Assembly (NCBI GenBank): GCA_023091665.1 | Contig: JALJCQ010000009.1 | Location: 62,001-126,000, forward strand | Direction of reading: 5' to 3' | DNA length: 64,000 nucleotides | Origin: Pythium myriotylum | Taxonomy: Eukaryota; Oomycota; Peronosporomycetes; Pythiales; Pythiaceae | Part shown: positions 10,380 to 20,385 of the stretch, piece by piece | Numbering within the stretch: the first letter of the stretch is position 1 | Layout of the letters: each line of letters opens with the position of its first letter | Notes under the pieces: generated by a model | What the model was told of the DNA's origin: nothing | The model's input: the letters and a program-made list of their open reading frames with translations, nothing else | Databases searched by the model: none | Program-made: the position numbers and the translations under genes

Positions 10380-11320
10380 CGTTTGATTTGACGCTGTACT
10401 TCCGCTTTGTCATTCCTCGAATCGATACTACTTACCGCATCAAGGAGCTCTTCGATATCAGATGGCTGGTGCTGAGGTGGATTCGCTGTTGGTGTTGCTG
10501 TAAGTTGAGGATCGTTGAATACCGTATTGGCACGCTTCTTGGATGATTGGCTCGCGCAGTCAATGATATGTTGTCGCCGAACTCGGACTGTTTGAAGATC
10601 GTTAGGACGAATCAGCGGAACAATGTCGCCAGGAATAAATGGTGATGTCAGCAATGATTCCACAGCCGATAAGATAGATTTTCGGCGCTTGGACGTTGCC
10701 GCACAAACTGCGTCTTGGTGCTCTAGTAACTCCAGCGGGCTCAACGCCACACCATTTGCCCCCGCACCAATTTGGAGTGCGTAATTGACCACGTCGACCT
10801 TGATCAGTCGCGGGGGTTCGCTGAGGACAAATTCACAACCGTGTCAACGTGAATAATGTCAAGTGTCGGGCCGTCGTCCGTCATTTGGTATCCCGACACG
10901 ACACCATAGGCCCACAACCCGGCCGATAAGCCCCGCGGTTGGAGAAAAAGCGACAGGATGCCCGACATACGATCCAGGCCACAGGTCAGTCTCGCGTGGG
11001 TCCACCAAACGATGACGGAGCTTGGTGACGGGCACGTCTAGCTCACTCGACTCGACTTGGTCAGGTCCGACAGGTTGCACCCATGCTGTCTGATGCTCGA
11101 TACGCCGGACGCGCACGTAGGTGAACGACTCGAGTGACGATGAGTGCGCTGGGCCAATAAAGGCGATCGAGCCTGGCTTGACGTCGGGAGAGGCCATGGA
11201 GAACGAGGGGAGAGTTGTTGGAGAAGCTGTTAGCGTGCAAATTGCAGACTGAGGATGATCCTCTTCTACTCTGGCGAATGTTCTAATTATACAGCGAGCT
11301 TCCTCGGCATCTTGCCGCAT
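10380..11320 (-). pseudogene. DIRS gag-like ORF, N-terminal fragments
   Basis: Two frames in tandem: 10859-11320 (a likely initiator ATG at 11197, MASPDVKPGSIAFIGPAH) and 10223-10792 (LIKVDVVNYALQIGAGANGV, then a Ser/Pro-rich stretch). Sense-looking peptide crosses the 10,800-10,860 gap only by changing frame, so the region is a frameshifted remnant. Assignment to the DIRS element is by position and strand only. The 5' end of the element is not defined. Confidence 0.45.
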
Positions 11321-11782
11321 CCGGAAACCGCAGCATCCAAATTGGATGCTCTGCTTTTCGCATTATCTGCGTCACCTAATTGACTCGCCATCATCCGGGA
11401 ATGAGCAACAGCAGAAGGAGTTGAGACTCATCAATCGTCGGTGTCAGCGAACTATCAGTGAAACTAACACGTGTCTGGCTTTTCGGACAGACTCGCAAGT
11501 CATGCGAGACGATTGGCGTAGGGCACGTCAAGAGAGAGAGAGAATAATCCCTGGCATCAGCCGTCGAGCAGCAGCTAGCATCACCGAGAGGCGACATCAC
11601 GAGCACCCAAGAGCGATCCCAACACCACCCCAACTTGCGGCACCAAGAGCAAGCCCCAGCAATTATACAGACGCTGCGGAAGTGCCCCGCTTCCAGTCAT
11701 TCTCCAATTCGCCACGACAACCACAAGCTCCACAGCAAGCCGCTACCCAAGCAACAAACACCACTCCCCAATCTGAAACGCC
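11321..11782. other. Spacer between DIRS remnant and secreted Cys-rich gene
   Basis: About 460 bp with a frame open on the plus strand but no recognizable protein motif. The proximal part holds the promoter of the gene at 11783. Nothing else is supported. Confidence 0.5.
11697..11710 (+). promoter_or_regulatory. Oomycete Inr+FPR-like core promoter
   Basis: TCATTCTCCAATTC, 72 bp upstream of the ATG at 11783. It fits TCATTYYNCAWTTT except for the last base. Confidence 0.6.
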
Positions 11783-12142
11783 ATGGTCCACATCGCATCC
11801 GCTTCCATCACCACCGCCACCGTCCTCATCGCCGTCCTCGCCTCCTCCTCCACCACGCAAGCTGCCAAGTGCCCCGTCTTCCAACAAGTCACGGCCGCCA
11901 ACAAGGCCGCCTGCACCTCCGTCGCCGGCTGCCGAGTCTCCGACTTCTACCCGTACTGCACCGAGGCCGCACCGCCCGCGGTGGTGCCGGCACCAGCGCC
12001 CGTCGTCACGACGGCCAAGCCGACGCCCGTGCCGACCGTCTGTCCGCCCTTCGACTACGTCAACGACTACAACATCATCGCGTGTGCGGCGCTCGGGTGC
12101 CAGTGGCAGGACGTCTCGCCGCACTGTGTGCCCAAGCATTAG
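11783..12142 (+). CDS. Small secreted Cys-rich protein with two tandem four-Cys repeats
   Basis: 119-residue protein with a likely signal peptide (about residues 1-27, hydrophobic core ATVLIAVLASSS, cleavage near TQA-AK). The mature part has two copies of one module: C-x13-C-x5-C-x8-C (from CPVFQQVTAANKAAC) and C-x13-C-x4-C-x8-C (from CPPFDYVNDYNIIAC), joined by an Ala/Pro/Val-rich linker. Eight Cys in two sets of four suggests two disulfide-bonded units. Size and composition resemble oomycete small secreted Cys-rich proteins, many of which are apoplastic, but no specific family is recognized. Its stop codon overlaps that of the converging last exon of the membrane gene (12139-12142). An Inr+FPR-like motif lies 72 bp upstream. 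Confidence 0.8.
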   Translation: MVHIASASITTATVLIAVLASSSTTQAAKCPVFQQVTAANKAACTSVAGCRVSDFYPYCTEAAPPAVVPAPAPVVTTAKPTPVPTVCPPFDYVNDYNIIACAALGCQWQDVSPHCVPKH

Positions 12143-12305
12143 GAGTATTCAACTCGTTCAAATCGACGGTAGAATACAACCGGGATGATTAGAGTCAACT
12201 TCAAGATTAAGGTCGAGCCTTTAGCACTAGTGTTGAACCTGAAGTAAGACTCGCTGAGTTGGCGACTACGTGGTTGCCATGCGAATTGGAGCGAGTAATC
12301 CATAC
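12139..12305 (-). pseudogene. Displaced last exon of polytopic membrane gene copy 1
   Basis: Minus-strand exon following an acceptor (TTGGAACAG, AG at 12306-12307). It reads MDYSLQFAWQPRS, matching the last exons of the two paralogues (MDYTFQFTWLRSG and LDFTFQFKWMRRPKGP). The exon joins in frame to the exon ending at 20386. It is now about 8 kb away because element 2 sits in the intron. It runs 54 codons before TAA, while the paralogues stop after 13-17, so the original stop appears lost. Confidence 0.8.
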
Positions 12306-12359
12306 CTGTTCCAATAAAATAAATATCAACCACGTATACTCCTTCTACTACCATGTCCA

Positions 12360-12669
12360 TGTAACGGGCGCAGATCCGTTACACAGCGTCGAGACCTGTC
12401 CCGACGCTCAGATTGGGCTCTTGACTTGACGGTAAATTGGACTCTGCATTGAGAGGTCCAGACATCTCTGGACCTCATTAAACCTACTCTGGTGTCCCTA
12501 ATAAAACCTATGTATGCGGTGTCGTCCTCTGATAGGATGGAATCTCAGAGAATTTCCACCAATGGAAATGCAACAAGAACACACGCGCCTCTGACCAATC
12601 AGAGACACGGGAGGGACAACTCTCTCTTATAGAACCTACTCTCTTGTAATGGGCTGTGGGCCCATTACA
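12360..12669 (-). repeat. 3' LTR of element 2
   Basis: 310-bp copy; terminal sequences TGTAACGGGC and GGGCCCATTACA in plus-strand reading. The adjacent TCATCCCCCTCTT (12670-12682) is, on the minus strand, the polypurine tract AAGAGGGGGATGA. Confidence 0.93.
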
Positions 12670-12874
12670 TCATCCCCCTCTTCAAGAACTGACCAACGGG
12701 AAGTCAACCCAAGGGACGAGGACACGGAGCGCGCACGAGCGGGTGCGCGCGCTTTCTTCAACGGGCGATCCCGGCGCACCCGGGATCAGGCAGTTAGGCG
12801 AGAGCGCCGGCGGAAGCCAGCGCAGTCTTCAATCTTCTTCGGACGGCACCAAGACACCCAGACGTCTAGGCGCG

Positions 12875-14530
12875 ATGGCTCAACCGTCGCAACAACAAGC
12901 TGGCGCCCGCGGCAACGCGGACGCACCGACGACAACGACAACTCAAGCATCGACAGTGGCGCCGAGCACAACGACGCCAACGACGGCGGCGACAACGGAA
13001 GTCACGACGACAGCAACGGCAGCCACGACGACTTCGGCCGTGGCATCTGAGACGTTGAGCGATGAGGCGATGGCGCGAGTGTTGGAACAGGTCAACACAC
13101 ATCAAGGCACAAGCTTCGCAGCGCCGCCACGCGCAGCGCTCTTCGATCCTCAGCTCGGTGGAATCGCGGACCGGGAGCTGTACCCAGTCCCTTATCGCGA
13201 CATCTCGCGCTTTGCCAACCCACGCAGTGTTATGGCCGACGAGATCCATGAGTGGTTTGTTCGCTACCGCAAAGCAAGGGGCAAGACGATGAACGTGGTC
13301 GCGACCGCGTTGCAACAGTCGTGGAATGCTTTCGCTCGTATATGGAACAAAGGCGAGATCGAGGCGACCGTCGTGCGCTGGGAGACCGCCCAGCGCGAGC
13401 ACTCGCTCGGGCGATTGCGCGAGGAGCTGCATCGTCTGTGTGAGGCGCGGCGTATAACGTGTCACGTCGACGTCGAGGAGGGTTGTCGTGCTTGCGCGCA
13501 GGCCGGGGCCACGCGCGCGACTTGGATGGAGTGGGATGCCGACTATCGTCGCCATCAGAATGAAGAAGATCTTCGACGTGCGCTCGGTCTCTACGGGCGC
13601 GCTCTCTCTCAGGCTAGAGCTGCTGGGACCGTGCCGCAAGCTGGTCCTCGTACTGCCGGACGAGACCAGGGATCTCAAGCGCGAGCGTCGGCCCGTGCTC
13701 CCACGTATCCTGATCATCAGGGAAGCCAAGCCAGTGGACGCGATAGAAGCGAGCCTTGGGGATCGCACTCTTCTTCTTCGTACCGCCACGACGCATACGC
13801 GCCGTGGCCTCAGGATCGGGGCGATCATCGTGGTCAACAATACGGTCGACCACCCACCGAAGATCACCGTTGGCATCAATCAGCGGCGGCGGGCCATCAC
13901 GAACAAAGCGCGCAGTGGGGCCACCACGCGGCCCCAGAGTCGACGCATCCGCCTCACGATCGGTGGGACCAGCGCTATGCCGGTCTCGACTGGAACGAGC
14001 CACGTCGTCTCGATCCTCCCCGCGAGCAATCCCACGGGTATCAACAAGATCACCGCGCACAGAACTCGGACTTAGAGCGTCGAGTTGATCGTCTGCAGAA
14101 CTTCCTCGTGCCAGATCTTCAGCAGAAGGCAGACGACGCGGTCGATCAGATCGCGACACTTGAGACGGAGCAAGAGTCGCACGGGATCCGGGTGTATCAG
14201 CTCGAGCAGGACGCTCGAGCTCAGCGTCAGTCTCACGAAGCCTTCCGTGAGGAGTTCCGGGGGTGGCGTCGCGAATTTGATCCTGCTGAGCTGCGCGACC
14301 TTCTTCACGAACAAGCCCGGCAGAACGCCGAGCTTCGTCAACGCCTTCAGCAACTAGAGGATCGGCTCGAACGCGCCGAGTCGCAAGCGGAGAAGCGGAT
14401 GTCAACAGAGGCGCCGGGACAGCCCGACCCGAAGAGGCAGCGGAAGAACGCGTCACCGGACGCGTCGACTGGTGACGGAGGCGACGGGAATCCTCGTCGT
14501 GGAGGTCGGCAGCGAGATCCGAAGAAGTGA
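12875..14530 (+). CDS. Long antisense ORF in element 2, coiled-coil protein
   Basis: Open for 551 codons from the ATG at 12875 (an in-frame ATG at 12656 lies in the LTR). Order: Thr-rich low-complexity N-terminus; a globular region at about residues 75-215 (IHEWFVRYRKARGK; WNAFARIWNKGEIEAT; CRACAQAGATRATWMEW); a Gln/His/Arg-rich linker; a coiled coil at about residues 395-505 (ELRQRLQQLEDRLERAESQA); and a basic NLS-like tail (DPKRQRK). It converges on the integrase/chromodomain ORF and overlaps it antisense for 917 nt. The first about 740 nt overlap no pol domain. Extra antisense ORFs are known in some plant LTR elements; function here is unknown. Element 1 has no counterpart. Confidence 0.55.
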   Translation: MAQPSQQQAGARGNADAPTTTTTQASTVAPSTTTPTTAATTEVTTTATAATTTSAVASETLSDEAMARVLEQVNTHQGTSFAAPPRAALFDPQLGGIADRELYPVPYRDISRFANPRSVMADEIHEWFVRYRKARGKTMNVVATALQQSWNAFARIWNKGEIEATVVRWETAQREHSLGRLREELHRLCEARRITCHVDVEEGCRACAQAGATRATWMEWDADYRRHQNEEDLRRALGLYGRALSQARAAGTVPQAGPRTAGRDQGSQARASARAPTYPDHQGSQASGRDRSEPWGSHSSSSYRHDAYAPWPQDRGDHRGQQYGRPPTEDHRWHQSAAAGHHEQSAQWGHHAAPESTHPPHDRWDQRYAGLDWNEPRRLDPPREQSHGYQQDHRAQNSDLERRVDRLQNFLVPDLQQKADDAVDQIATLETEQESHGIRVYQLEQDARAQRQSHEAFREEFRGWRREFDPAELRDLLHEQARQNAELRQRLQQLEDRLERAESQAEKRMSTEAPGQPDPKRQRKNASPDASTGDGGDGNPRRGGRQRDPKK

Positions 14531-15788
14531 GGTACGGCTTCAGGCGCCCAACGTAGAAGGTCGGGTGCAAGCGCAACTTCTTGGGAAGTTCTAGCGTGTA
14601 GGCGTCACCGACAACGTTGGTAACTTTAAATGGACCGATATATCTTGGCAACAACTTGTTCGAACCCAAGTGACTGATGAGCCGCTCTGGTAAGTTCTGC
14701 GTCGAGAGCAGAACATGATCTCCCACATCGAACTTGGTTCGATTCGAGCGGCCGCTCGAGTCAGCGTTTTCCTTCTGACGGTCGACTGCGTCCGCGACGG
14801 AGTCTCGCACAAATCGCACAATGGCTTGTCGCTTTTCGACGAAGTCGTTGATCGACTTCTCTTCTCTCGGCGATAGGGTCGAGAGCTCTGGCAATGCATC
14901 GAAGTTGAACTCGGACGACGGGTTCTCGCGCGCAGTTTGGACCGCTGCTATCACCGCTTCGAACGCATTGAGGTCTACGTCCATGTCTTCATCTCCGTTT
15001 CCAGCGGCGGCCGGAGACACGGGCTCTTCGTCGACGTCCATGCCGGCCGGGTGGTCGGCATATCCGTTGTCGACAAGGTTGTTCTCTGTGGAGCCCTCAA
15101 ACTCGGGGGCAGGGGCACGGTCTGGGTTTGCTTGAACTTCATCACGGTCGAAATATTGAACGTTTTCGAAACCTTGAACATCACCGTGGACCTGGCCGGG
15201 GCTAGGACCTTGAACTTGGGTCTCGTGCTGATGATCCACGCGACTTGATTGGGTGGGACGTGACGCGTCATCGTTGGGTGCAGATGCCCGAGCAGAACTT
15301 GTCACTTCCAGCGTCGAATATCTCGATGCTCCTCCCACACCTGAATGAGAGCGACCCGGTGAGGCAAAGAGCGTCGCCGGGGTACGCGGATGACGGCCAT
15401 AGTTGACGTAGAAGGGCGTCATCCCCGACGACACGTGCACCGAATTATTCAGTGCGAACTCAACAAGAGGCAAGAACTCGCTCCACTCACGGAATGATGT
15501 GGCGTAACTGCGAAGCACATCTTCGAGAACGCGATTAACGCGTTCAGTCTGCCCGTCTGTTTCGGGATGGGCAGCCGTCGACATTTGCAAGCGAGTGTCC
15601 AATAGCTTGAACAGCGATCGCCAGAAGAGGGAGGTGAATCGAGGATCTCGATCCGACACGATGGTCTCCGGAAGGCCGTGGAGGCGGAAGACACTGTCGA
15701 GAAACACAGTGGCAGCCTCTTCTGCTGTGATCGTTTGCTTCACAGCCGCAAGATGAACCATCTTGGAGAGACGGTCCACAAAGACCAT
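13614..15788 (-). pseudogene. Integrase core and chromodomain of element 2
   Basis: Open frame for about 724 codons, the continuation of pol. It has an integrase core (VFVDRLSKMVHLAAVK; IVSDRDPRFTSLFW; HPETDGQTERVNRVLED; FALNNSVHVSSG), a long acidic linker, a GPY/F-like segment (LLPRYIGPFKVTNV) and a C-terminal chromodomain (WVVDRIVDHDD; FYRVHWLGFPDDQDTWEHG). The N-terminal zinc-binding region lies upstream at 15789-16110, broken by two TGA codons and a frameshift. The last 917 nt overlap the antisense ORF, yet the chromodomain is well conserved. Confidence 0.88.
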
Positions 15789-16110
15789 GATCCCATCACG
15801 GTCTTGAGAGTCTTTGGGGAATCCGAAGACGAAGTCGAGGCTGACGGAGTCTCAGACATCACGTGGGACTGGGAGGGGCCGGAGCGGCGCCTGTTGAGCG
15901 GGTGATGGCTTCACGCGCTGGCAAACTTCGCACGTGCGGACCCATTTCCGCACCCACTTGTACTGGTGAGGCCAGTAATAGTTCATCGAAAGCGAGAGAA
16001 ATGTCTTCTCTCATCCTAAATGACCTCCGACGGGCGCATCATGGTGCTCGTGGATGAGACGAAGTCGAATGTCGTCGTCATTGGGGACGAGGAGCGTCGG
16101 TCTTATCGAC
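15789..16110 (-). pseudogene. Integrase N-terminal zinc region of element 2 (disrupted)
   Basis: Links pol to the integrase core. The His pair is in LRLIHEHHDAPVGGHLG and the Cys pair in RTCEVCQRVKP. TGA at 16011-16013 replaces the Arg of GHLGREKT seen in element 1, and TGA at 15852-15854 sits where element 1 has Trp (DCWRSVSMDF). A one-base deletion near 16085-16098 puts this segment out of frame with the RT ORF. Confidence 0.8.
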
Positions 16111-18855
16111 GCTATAGTAGAGGAGACCGTCGGCAAGCTGGTACTGGCGGACACGAGCACGCACACGAGGTGTAAGACGGAACAGCAGTGACTCCGAACC
16201 ATCAGAGCCATCAGAAGATAGGAACTCAATTAACTCTTGGCAGACAGGGTCGGAGGAGTAGGCTCGGCGAATGTCGTCGGTGAGCGACGACTGCACAGAG
16301 TGAATCAACGCGTTGAGACCTTCCTCAACGCACCTTGGGCATTCTTGAGGCGCCGACGACTCATCGATCGGCGCGCGCGGGTCGTAGTCCGGGCGACGTG
16401 AGAGCGCATCCGCAAGGATGTTGCTCTTTCCCGGCTTGTAGTGTACAACAAAGTTGTACTCGGCGAAGAACGACAGCCAACGGGCCATCCGTTGGGACAG
16501 GTGCGGAGACTTCGTCGCCGTTCGCAACGACACATGATCCGTGTAGATGGCGAACTGCTGTTCGCCCAGCAGATACACTCGGAACTTGGCGAGTGCGTAC
16601 TTCATGGCAAGGAGTTCCTTGTCGTGGACCGGGTAATTCCGCTCGGCCGTCTTCAGCTGCCGTGACTGGTAGCTGATCACTCGCTCACGGCCCTCAACAT
16701 CAAACTGCATGAGGGCGCAGCCGATAGCATAGTCACTTGCGTCGCAAACGACGTGGGAGGGTCGATCGTAGTCGGGGAGCGCCAAGATCGGCGCTTCTTG
16801 TAGGCTCGACTTGACCGAGTCAAAGGCCTGCTGGTGCTCAGCGGACCATTTCCACTCGACGTCCTTCCGCAGAAGCTGCGACAGCGGCTGGACGAGGGCT
16901 GCATAATTCTTCGTATACTTGTGCAGATAATTTGCGAGCCCCAGCCACTGCCGGAGTTGCTTCTGGTCCTTGGGCACTGGCCAGGCACAGATCGAGGCGA
17001 CCTTCTCAGGATCGGAACGGACACCGTCCTTGCTCACATAGCAGCCTAGCACCGGAATTTCCGGTGCGAAGAATACACACTTCTTCAGATTCGCGTAGAG
17101 CTTGTGTGTTCGCATCGCTTCGAACACTTGGCGAAGGTGTTCAGTGTGAACATCCTCCGGCGCCCTGCCGTCCTCAGCCTTGCTGTGGACAAAGATGTCG
17201 TCGAAGTAGCTCGGCGCGAAGCTGCGGAACGGCCGCAGCACGTGCGATACCATCCTGTTGAAGGTCGCTGGTGCGTTCTTGAGACCCTGAGGCATCACTA
17301 ACCACTCCCAAAGCATTCCACTCGGCGTGCTGACAGCTGTGAGCGGTACATCCTGCTCGCGCATAAGGATATGGTAGAAGCCATCCATCAAATCGATGGC
17401 ACTGAACACCACCGACCCGCACATCGAGTCCAGGATCATGTCCTTCCGAGGTATCGGCGTTTGTGCCGGTATTGTAGCGTCGTTCAGCTTGTTGAATGCA
17501 TGAACAATCCGCCAGCCGCCAGTAGCTTTCTTGACGCAGAACGTTGGGCTCGCGTGCGGGGAAACCGACTCACGAACGTGACCTGCTTGTCTGCGGGCCT
17601 CGAAAAAGGCATCAATAGCCTCACCTTGATCGCGGGGAAGCGGCCACTGGCGCATCACACAGTACTTTGAGCCTGGCACGAGATCGATCTCGTGTCGAAC
17701 ACCGCGGTCAGGCGGTAATGCTTTCGGGACTTCGTCCGGAAAGATGTCTTGGAACTCCAAGACGAGTTCGTACGCCTTGCTACCTGATTCCTTGAGGGCC
17801 TCTAGAGACTGCGCTGCGTAGCGCTGCTCACGCTGGGTCTTTGAGGTCGCGTCGGGATTCATTGTCGACGCTGTCATGAAGTGATCATCCTCTGCAACGA
17901 TCACGCACACCTGTTCGATCTCACCACGCTTGAGATCCTTCAGAAATGTCTTCATCGAGATCGTGCCACATTGCACGATCTCCGCTGCCATACGCGGGGG
18001 GCTTGGCACTCGGATGTGCTGGAACGCCGGCGCCGCGGTTGTATAGACAGCCGCCAGGATGTCTTCCTCCCCGTCTTCCAAAGCGACGAGACACGGTTTC
18101 TCGTCGCATACACGGTCTCCATCTTCGCAAGCGATGAGACACGGTTTCTCATCGCAATCTTGGGACCCGGTCTCTAAGCCGGCGTCATCTTCACAAATCG
18201 TTGTGGAACCGCCACGTTGCGCTTCCTCTTCAGCAAGAAATGCATCGACGATGTAATCGACCGACGCCTCGTGTGCAGCGCGCGCACGTTTCGCGCGCAG
18301 ACGCTTGCGCTTCCCAGCGTGTGAGCCCGACTTTCGTCGAGCTCGTCGTCGACGCGGCGTCGACGGCGCCATCGATGGAGCATCCTTGACGGGAGTCGAA
18401 CTGGTCGACTCGCAGCTATCAGCGCCGACAGGGCCATCGCTCTCTGTGGCGGCTGTAGTAGCTGCGGATGAACATACGGACATGTTCATCCACCAGACTT
18501 CGTCGATAACGGCGAACGCTTCATCATCGATGGTGCCGGACGCGACAGCGCCGACACTCTTGACGAACTGACTTTTCCAGTCGGTCCGGGGTTCGTGGCG
18601 TTCGAACCATGGCAAACCGAAGATGCAATCGAACCTCTTGTCCATGTCGATTGCGAAAAACACATCTTCCTTCTCGGATCCACCGAGAACATATTTCATG
18701 TGTACCGAATGCTTCGGTACTTCTCGCGGTCTGCCGTCTGCAAGCCGAATCGTCATCTTCTCTCCATCTCGAATCTTCATGCCCGAACACCCCTTCAGGC
18801 AACCAATGCGAACGAATTTCTTCGTTGCTCCGCAATCCAGCTGTGATCGGTTCAT
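16078..18855 (-). pseudogene. Pol of element 2: protease, RT, RNase H
   Basis: About 925 codons open. It begins at a retropepsin-like domain with LDCGATKKFV in place of the usual D-S/T-G and CIFGLPWFERHEP as the flap/second motif. A basic linker follows. RT has WRIVHAFNKLN, SAIDLMDGFYHI and PSYFDDIFVHS (YFDD active site). RNase H has HVVCDASDYAIGCAL, YTDHVSLRTA and ILADALSRRPDY. The ORF ends at 16078 by a frameshift, not at a natural terminus. The Asp-Cys-Gly protease signature is worth noting, since catalysis needs the Asp but Ser/Thr is usual. Confidence 0.9.
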
Positions 18856-19008
18856 CCATTCCGATCACTCTCACGCAAAGTGTGACCAACTTGTTGGAGC
18901 CACTGCTGGTGGTGGAATTGAAACACGCCTCAGACGTGCTGGGGCCAAGGCGACGATGCTCCACCGTTGCACCCGCCGCCTCACTCCGGCCAGTAGGTCG
19001 CCCCGCAC

Positions 19009-19968
19009 CTACTGGTCCGACTCGGTTTTTGACGAGTCGTCCGTCAGCTGATGGAAGCGGACGGATCGGCCCTGGGCGACCGACGCTGGCGCCGGCGCGA
19101 GACAATCTTTGGCGTGGTGGCCGGCTTTCTGGCACCGAAAGCAGCTCCCCTTCTTCGAACTCTTCTTCGCGTAGCGGGTGCCAGCACTACCTTCTCCACC
19201 GTGGAACTGCAAGACAGACAGATCCATTGGCTCCGGCTCAGACGGAGCCTCCGAGTAACGGTTGCGATAACCGTAACTGCGCGCCTGACGAGCGTTGTAG
19301 TATTCCGTCAGCGCAATCGAGAAGGCTTCCTCGAGAGTTTCTGGATAAGTCCGGAAAAGTTGTGTCTTCGCTGGACCATCGCGGAGACCCGTCATAAACA
19401 TCGCGACTTGTGTAGCCATGTCGATCGGCTTTCCGACGACGCACGATGCGAGGTACCACATCCGCTGGATATAAGAGTGGAGGTCGGTATTACCTTGTTT
19501 CGCGCTGAGAAACTCGGCGCGCATGCGGAATTCGCTCTGCGGCGGCTCGAAAGTCGACTGCAACTTCGACTTGAAGTCTTCGAGCGACCGAAAGCATTTC
19601 CGGTCGGCAGACCTGAGGCCATAGGCCCAAGTCTTCACCTTCCCAGTCAGTTGCGACATGGCATAGCGGATCCTCTGTTCTTCGTCGACGATGAGCCGGG
19701 CATCGATTGCCTCATCCAGCTCGCAGAACCAGCGACGAAGTGGCGTCTTCTCGTCGCCACCATATTTGGATGTGTCGATCTTGAGCGGTTCGACACGCGG
19801 CGAATTCTTCTGACGCGCGAGAGTCTGCGCCTGGGCGCGCGCGTCATCGATTTCACGGATCATGAACTCTTGAGCAGCGAGACGTTGGGCTTCCGCGTCA
19901 CCGCTGCGTAGGAGGGCCTTCAGAGCAAGAGGGCCAGCGGCCTCAGCCATGCGGCCGAGGGCTCCCAT
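19009..19968 (-). CDS. Gag of element 2
   Basis: Intact 319-residue gag. It has an N-terminal helical region, a capsid-like domain (IRYAMSQLTGKVKTWAYG; LQSTFEPPQSEFRMRAEF; DLHSYIQRMWYLASC) and one CCHC zinc knuckle (CFRCQKAGHHAKDC). The start at 19968 (MGALGRMAEAAG) lies about 85 nt inside the LTR/PBS boundary, as expected. Alignment with element 1 gag shows where element 1 carries its TAG. Because gag is intact while pol is broken, the element could at most be mobilized with a helper pol. Confidence 0.88.
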   Translation of the reverse strand: MGALGRMAEAAGPLALKALLRSGDAEAQRLAAQEFMIREIDDARAQAQTLARQKNSPRVEPLKIDTSKYGGDEKTPLRRWFCELDEAIDARLIVDEEQRIRYAMSQLTGKVKTWAYGLRSADRKCFRSLEDFKSKLQSTFEPPQSEFRMRAEFLSAKQGNTDLHSYIQRMWYLASCVVGKPIDMATQVAMFMTGLRDGPAKTQLFRTYPETLEEAFSIALTEYYNARQARSYGYRNRYSEAPSEPEPMDLSVLQFHGGEGSAGTRYAKKSSKKGSCFRCQKAGHHAKDCLAPAPASVAQGRSVRFHQLTDDSSKTESDQ

Positions 19969-20040
19969 TCAAACTGGGTGAGGTGCGGGAAGTGTTCCGC
20001 ACGAGCCATATTGATGTCTTGGTCGTGTGGACGGACCACG

Positions 20041-20051
20041 AAGTGCTACCA
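20041..20051 (-). other. Primer-binding site of element 2
   Basis: TGGTAGCACTT on the minus strand, two bases from the 5' LTR. Same site as element 1, so both elements probably use the same tRNA primer (initiator Met inferred). Confidence 0.7.
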
Positions 20052-20053
20052 GG

Positions 20054-20365
20054 TGTAACGGGCGCAGATCCGTTACACAGCGTCGAGACCCCTGTCCCGA
20101 CGCTCAGATTGGGCTCTTGACTTGACGGTAAATTGGACTCTGCATTGAGAGGTCCAGACATCTCTGGACCTCATTAAACCTACTCTGGTGTCCCTAATAA
20201 AACCTATGTATGCGGTGTCGTCCTCTGATAGGATGGAATCTCAGAGAATTTCCACCAATGGAAATGCAACAAGAACACACGCGCCTCTGACCAATCAGAG
20301 ACACGGGAGGGACAACTCTCTCTTATAGAACGTACTCTCTTGTAATGGGCTGTGGGCCCATTACA
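20054..20365 (-). repeat. 5' LTR of element 2
   Basis: 312-bp LTR matching 12360-12669 with a 2-bp CC insertion and one C/G substitution (AGAACGTACT versus AGAACCTACT). Target duplication GTCCA follows at 20366-20370. Confidence 0.93.
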
Positions 20366-20385
20366 GTCCAACAACGCGCACTTAC

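Larger units (their letters stand above)
12360..20365 (-). mobile_element. Ty3/Gypsy chromodomain LTR retrotransposon (element 2) with antisense ORF
   Basis: 8,006-bp element on the minus strand with LTRs of 310 and 312 bp that differ by one substitution and one 2-bp indel. Target duplication GTCCA lies at 12355-12359 and 20366-20370. Gag (19009-19968) is intact. Pol has one frameshift near 16090 and two in-frame TGA codons (16011-16013, 15852-15854). Both fit C-to-T type transitions from CGA and TGG by comparison with element 1 and integrase motifs. A 551-codon ORF runs on the opposite strand at the 3' end. The element sits inside a 69-nt intron of a host gene. Confidence 0.95.

Noticed and set aside
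11346..12188. 280-codon frame overlapping the small secreted protein
   Set aside because: Low complexity and in another frame. The 11783-12142 frame has the signal peptide and ordered Cys.
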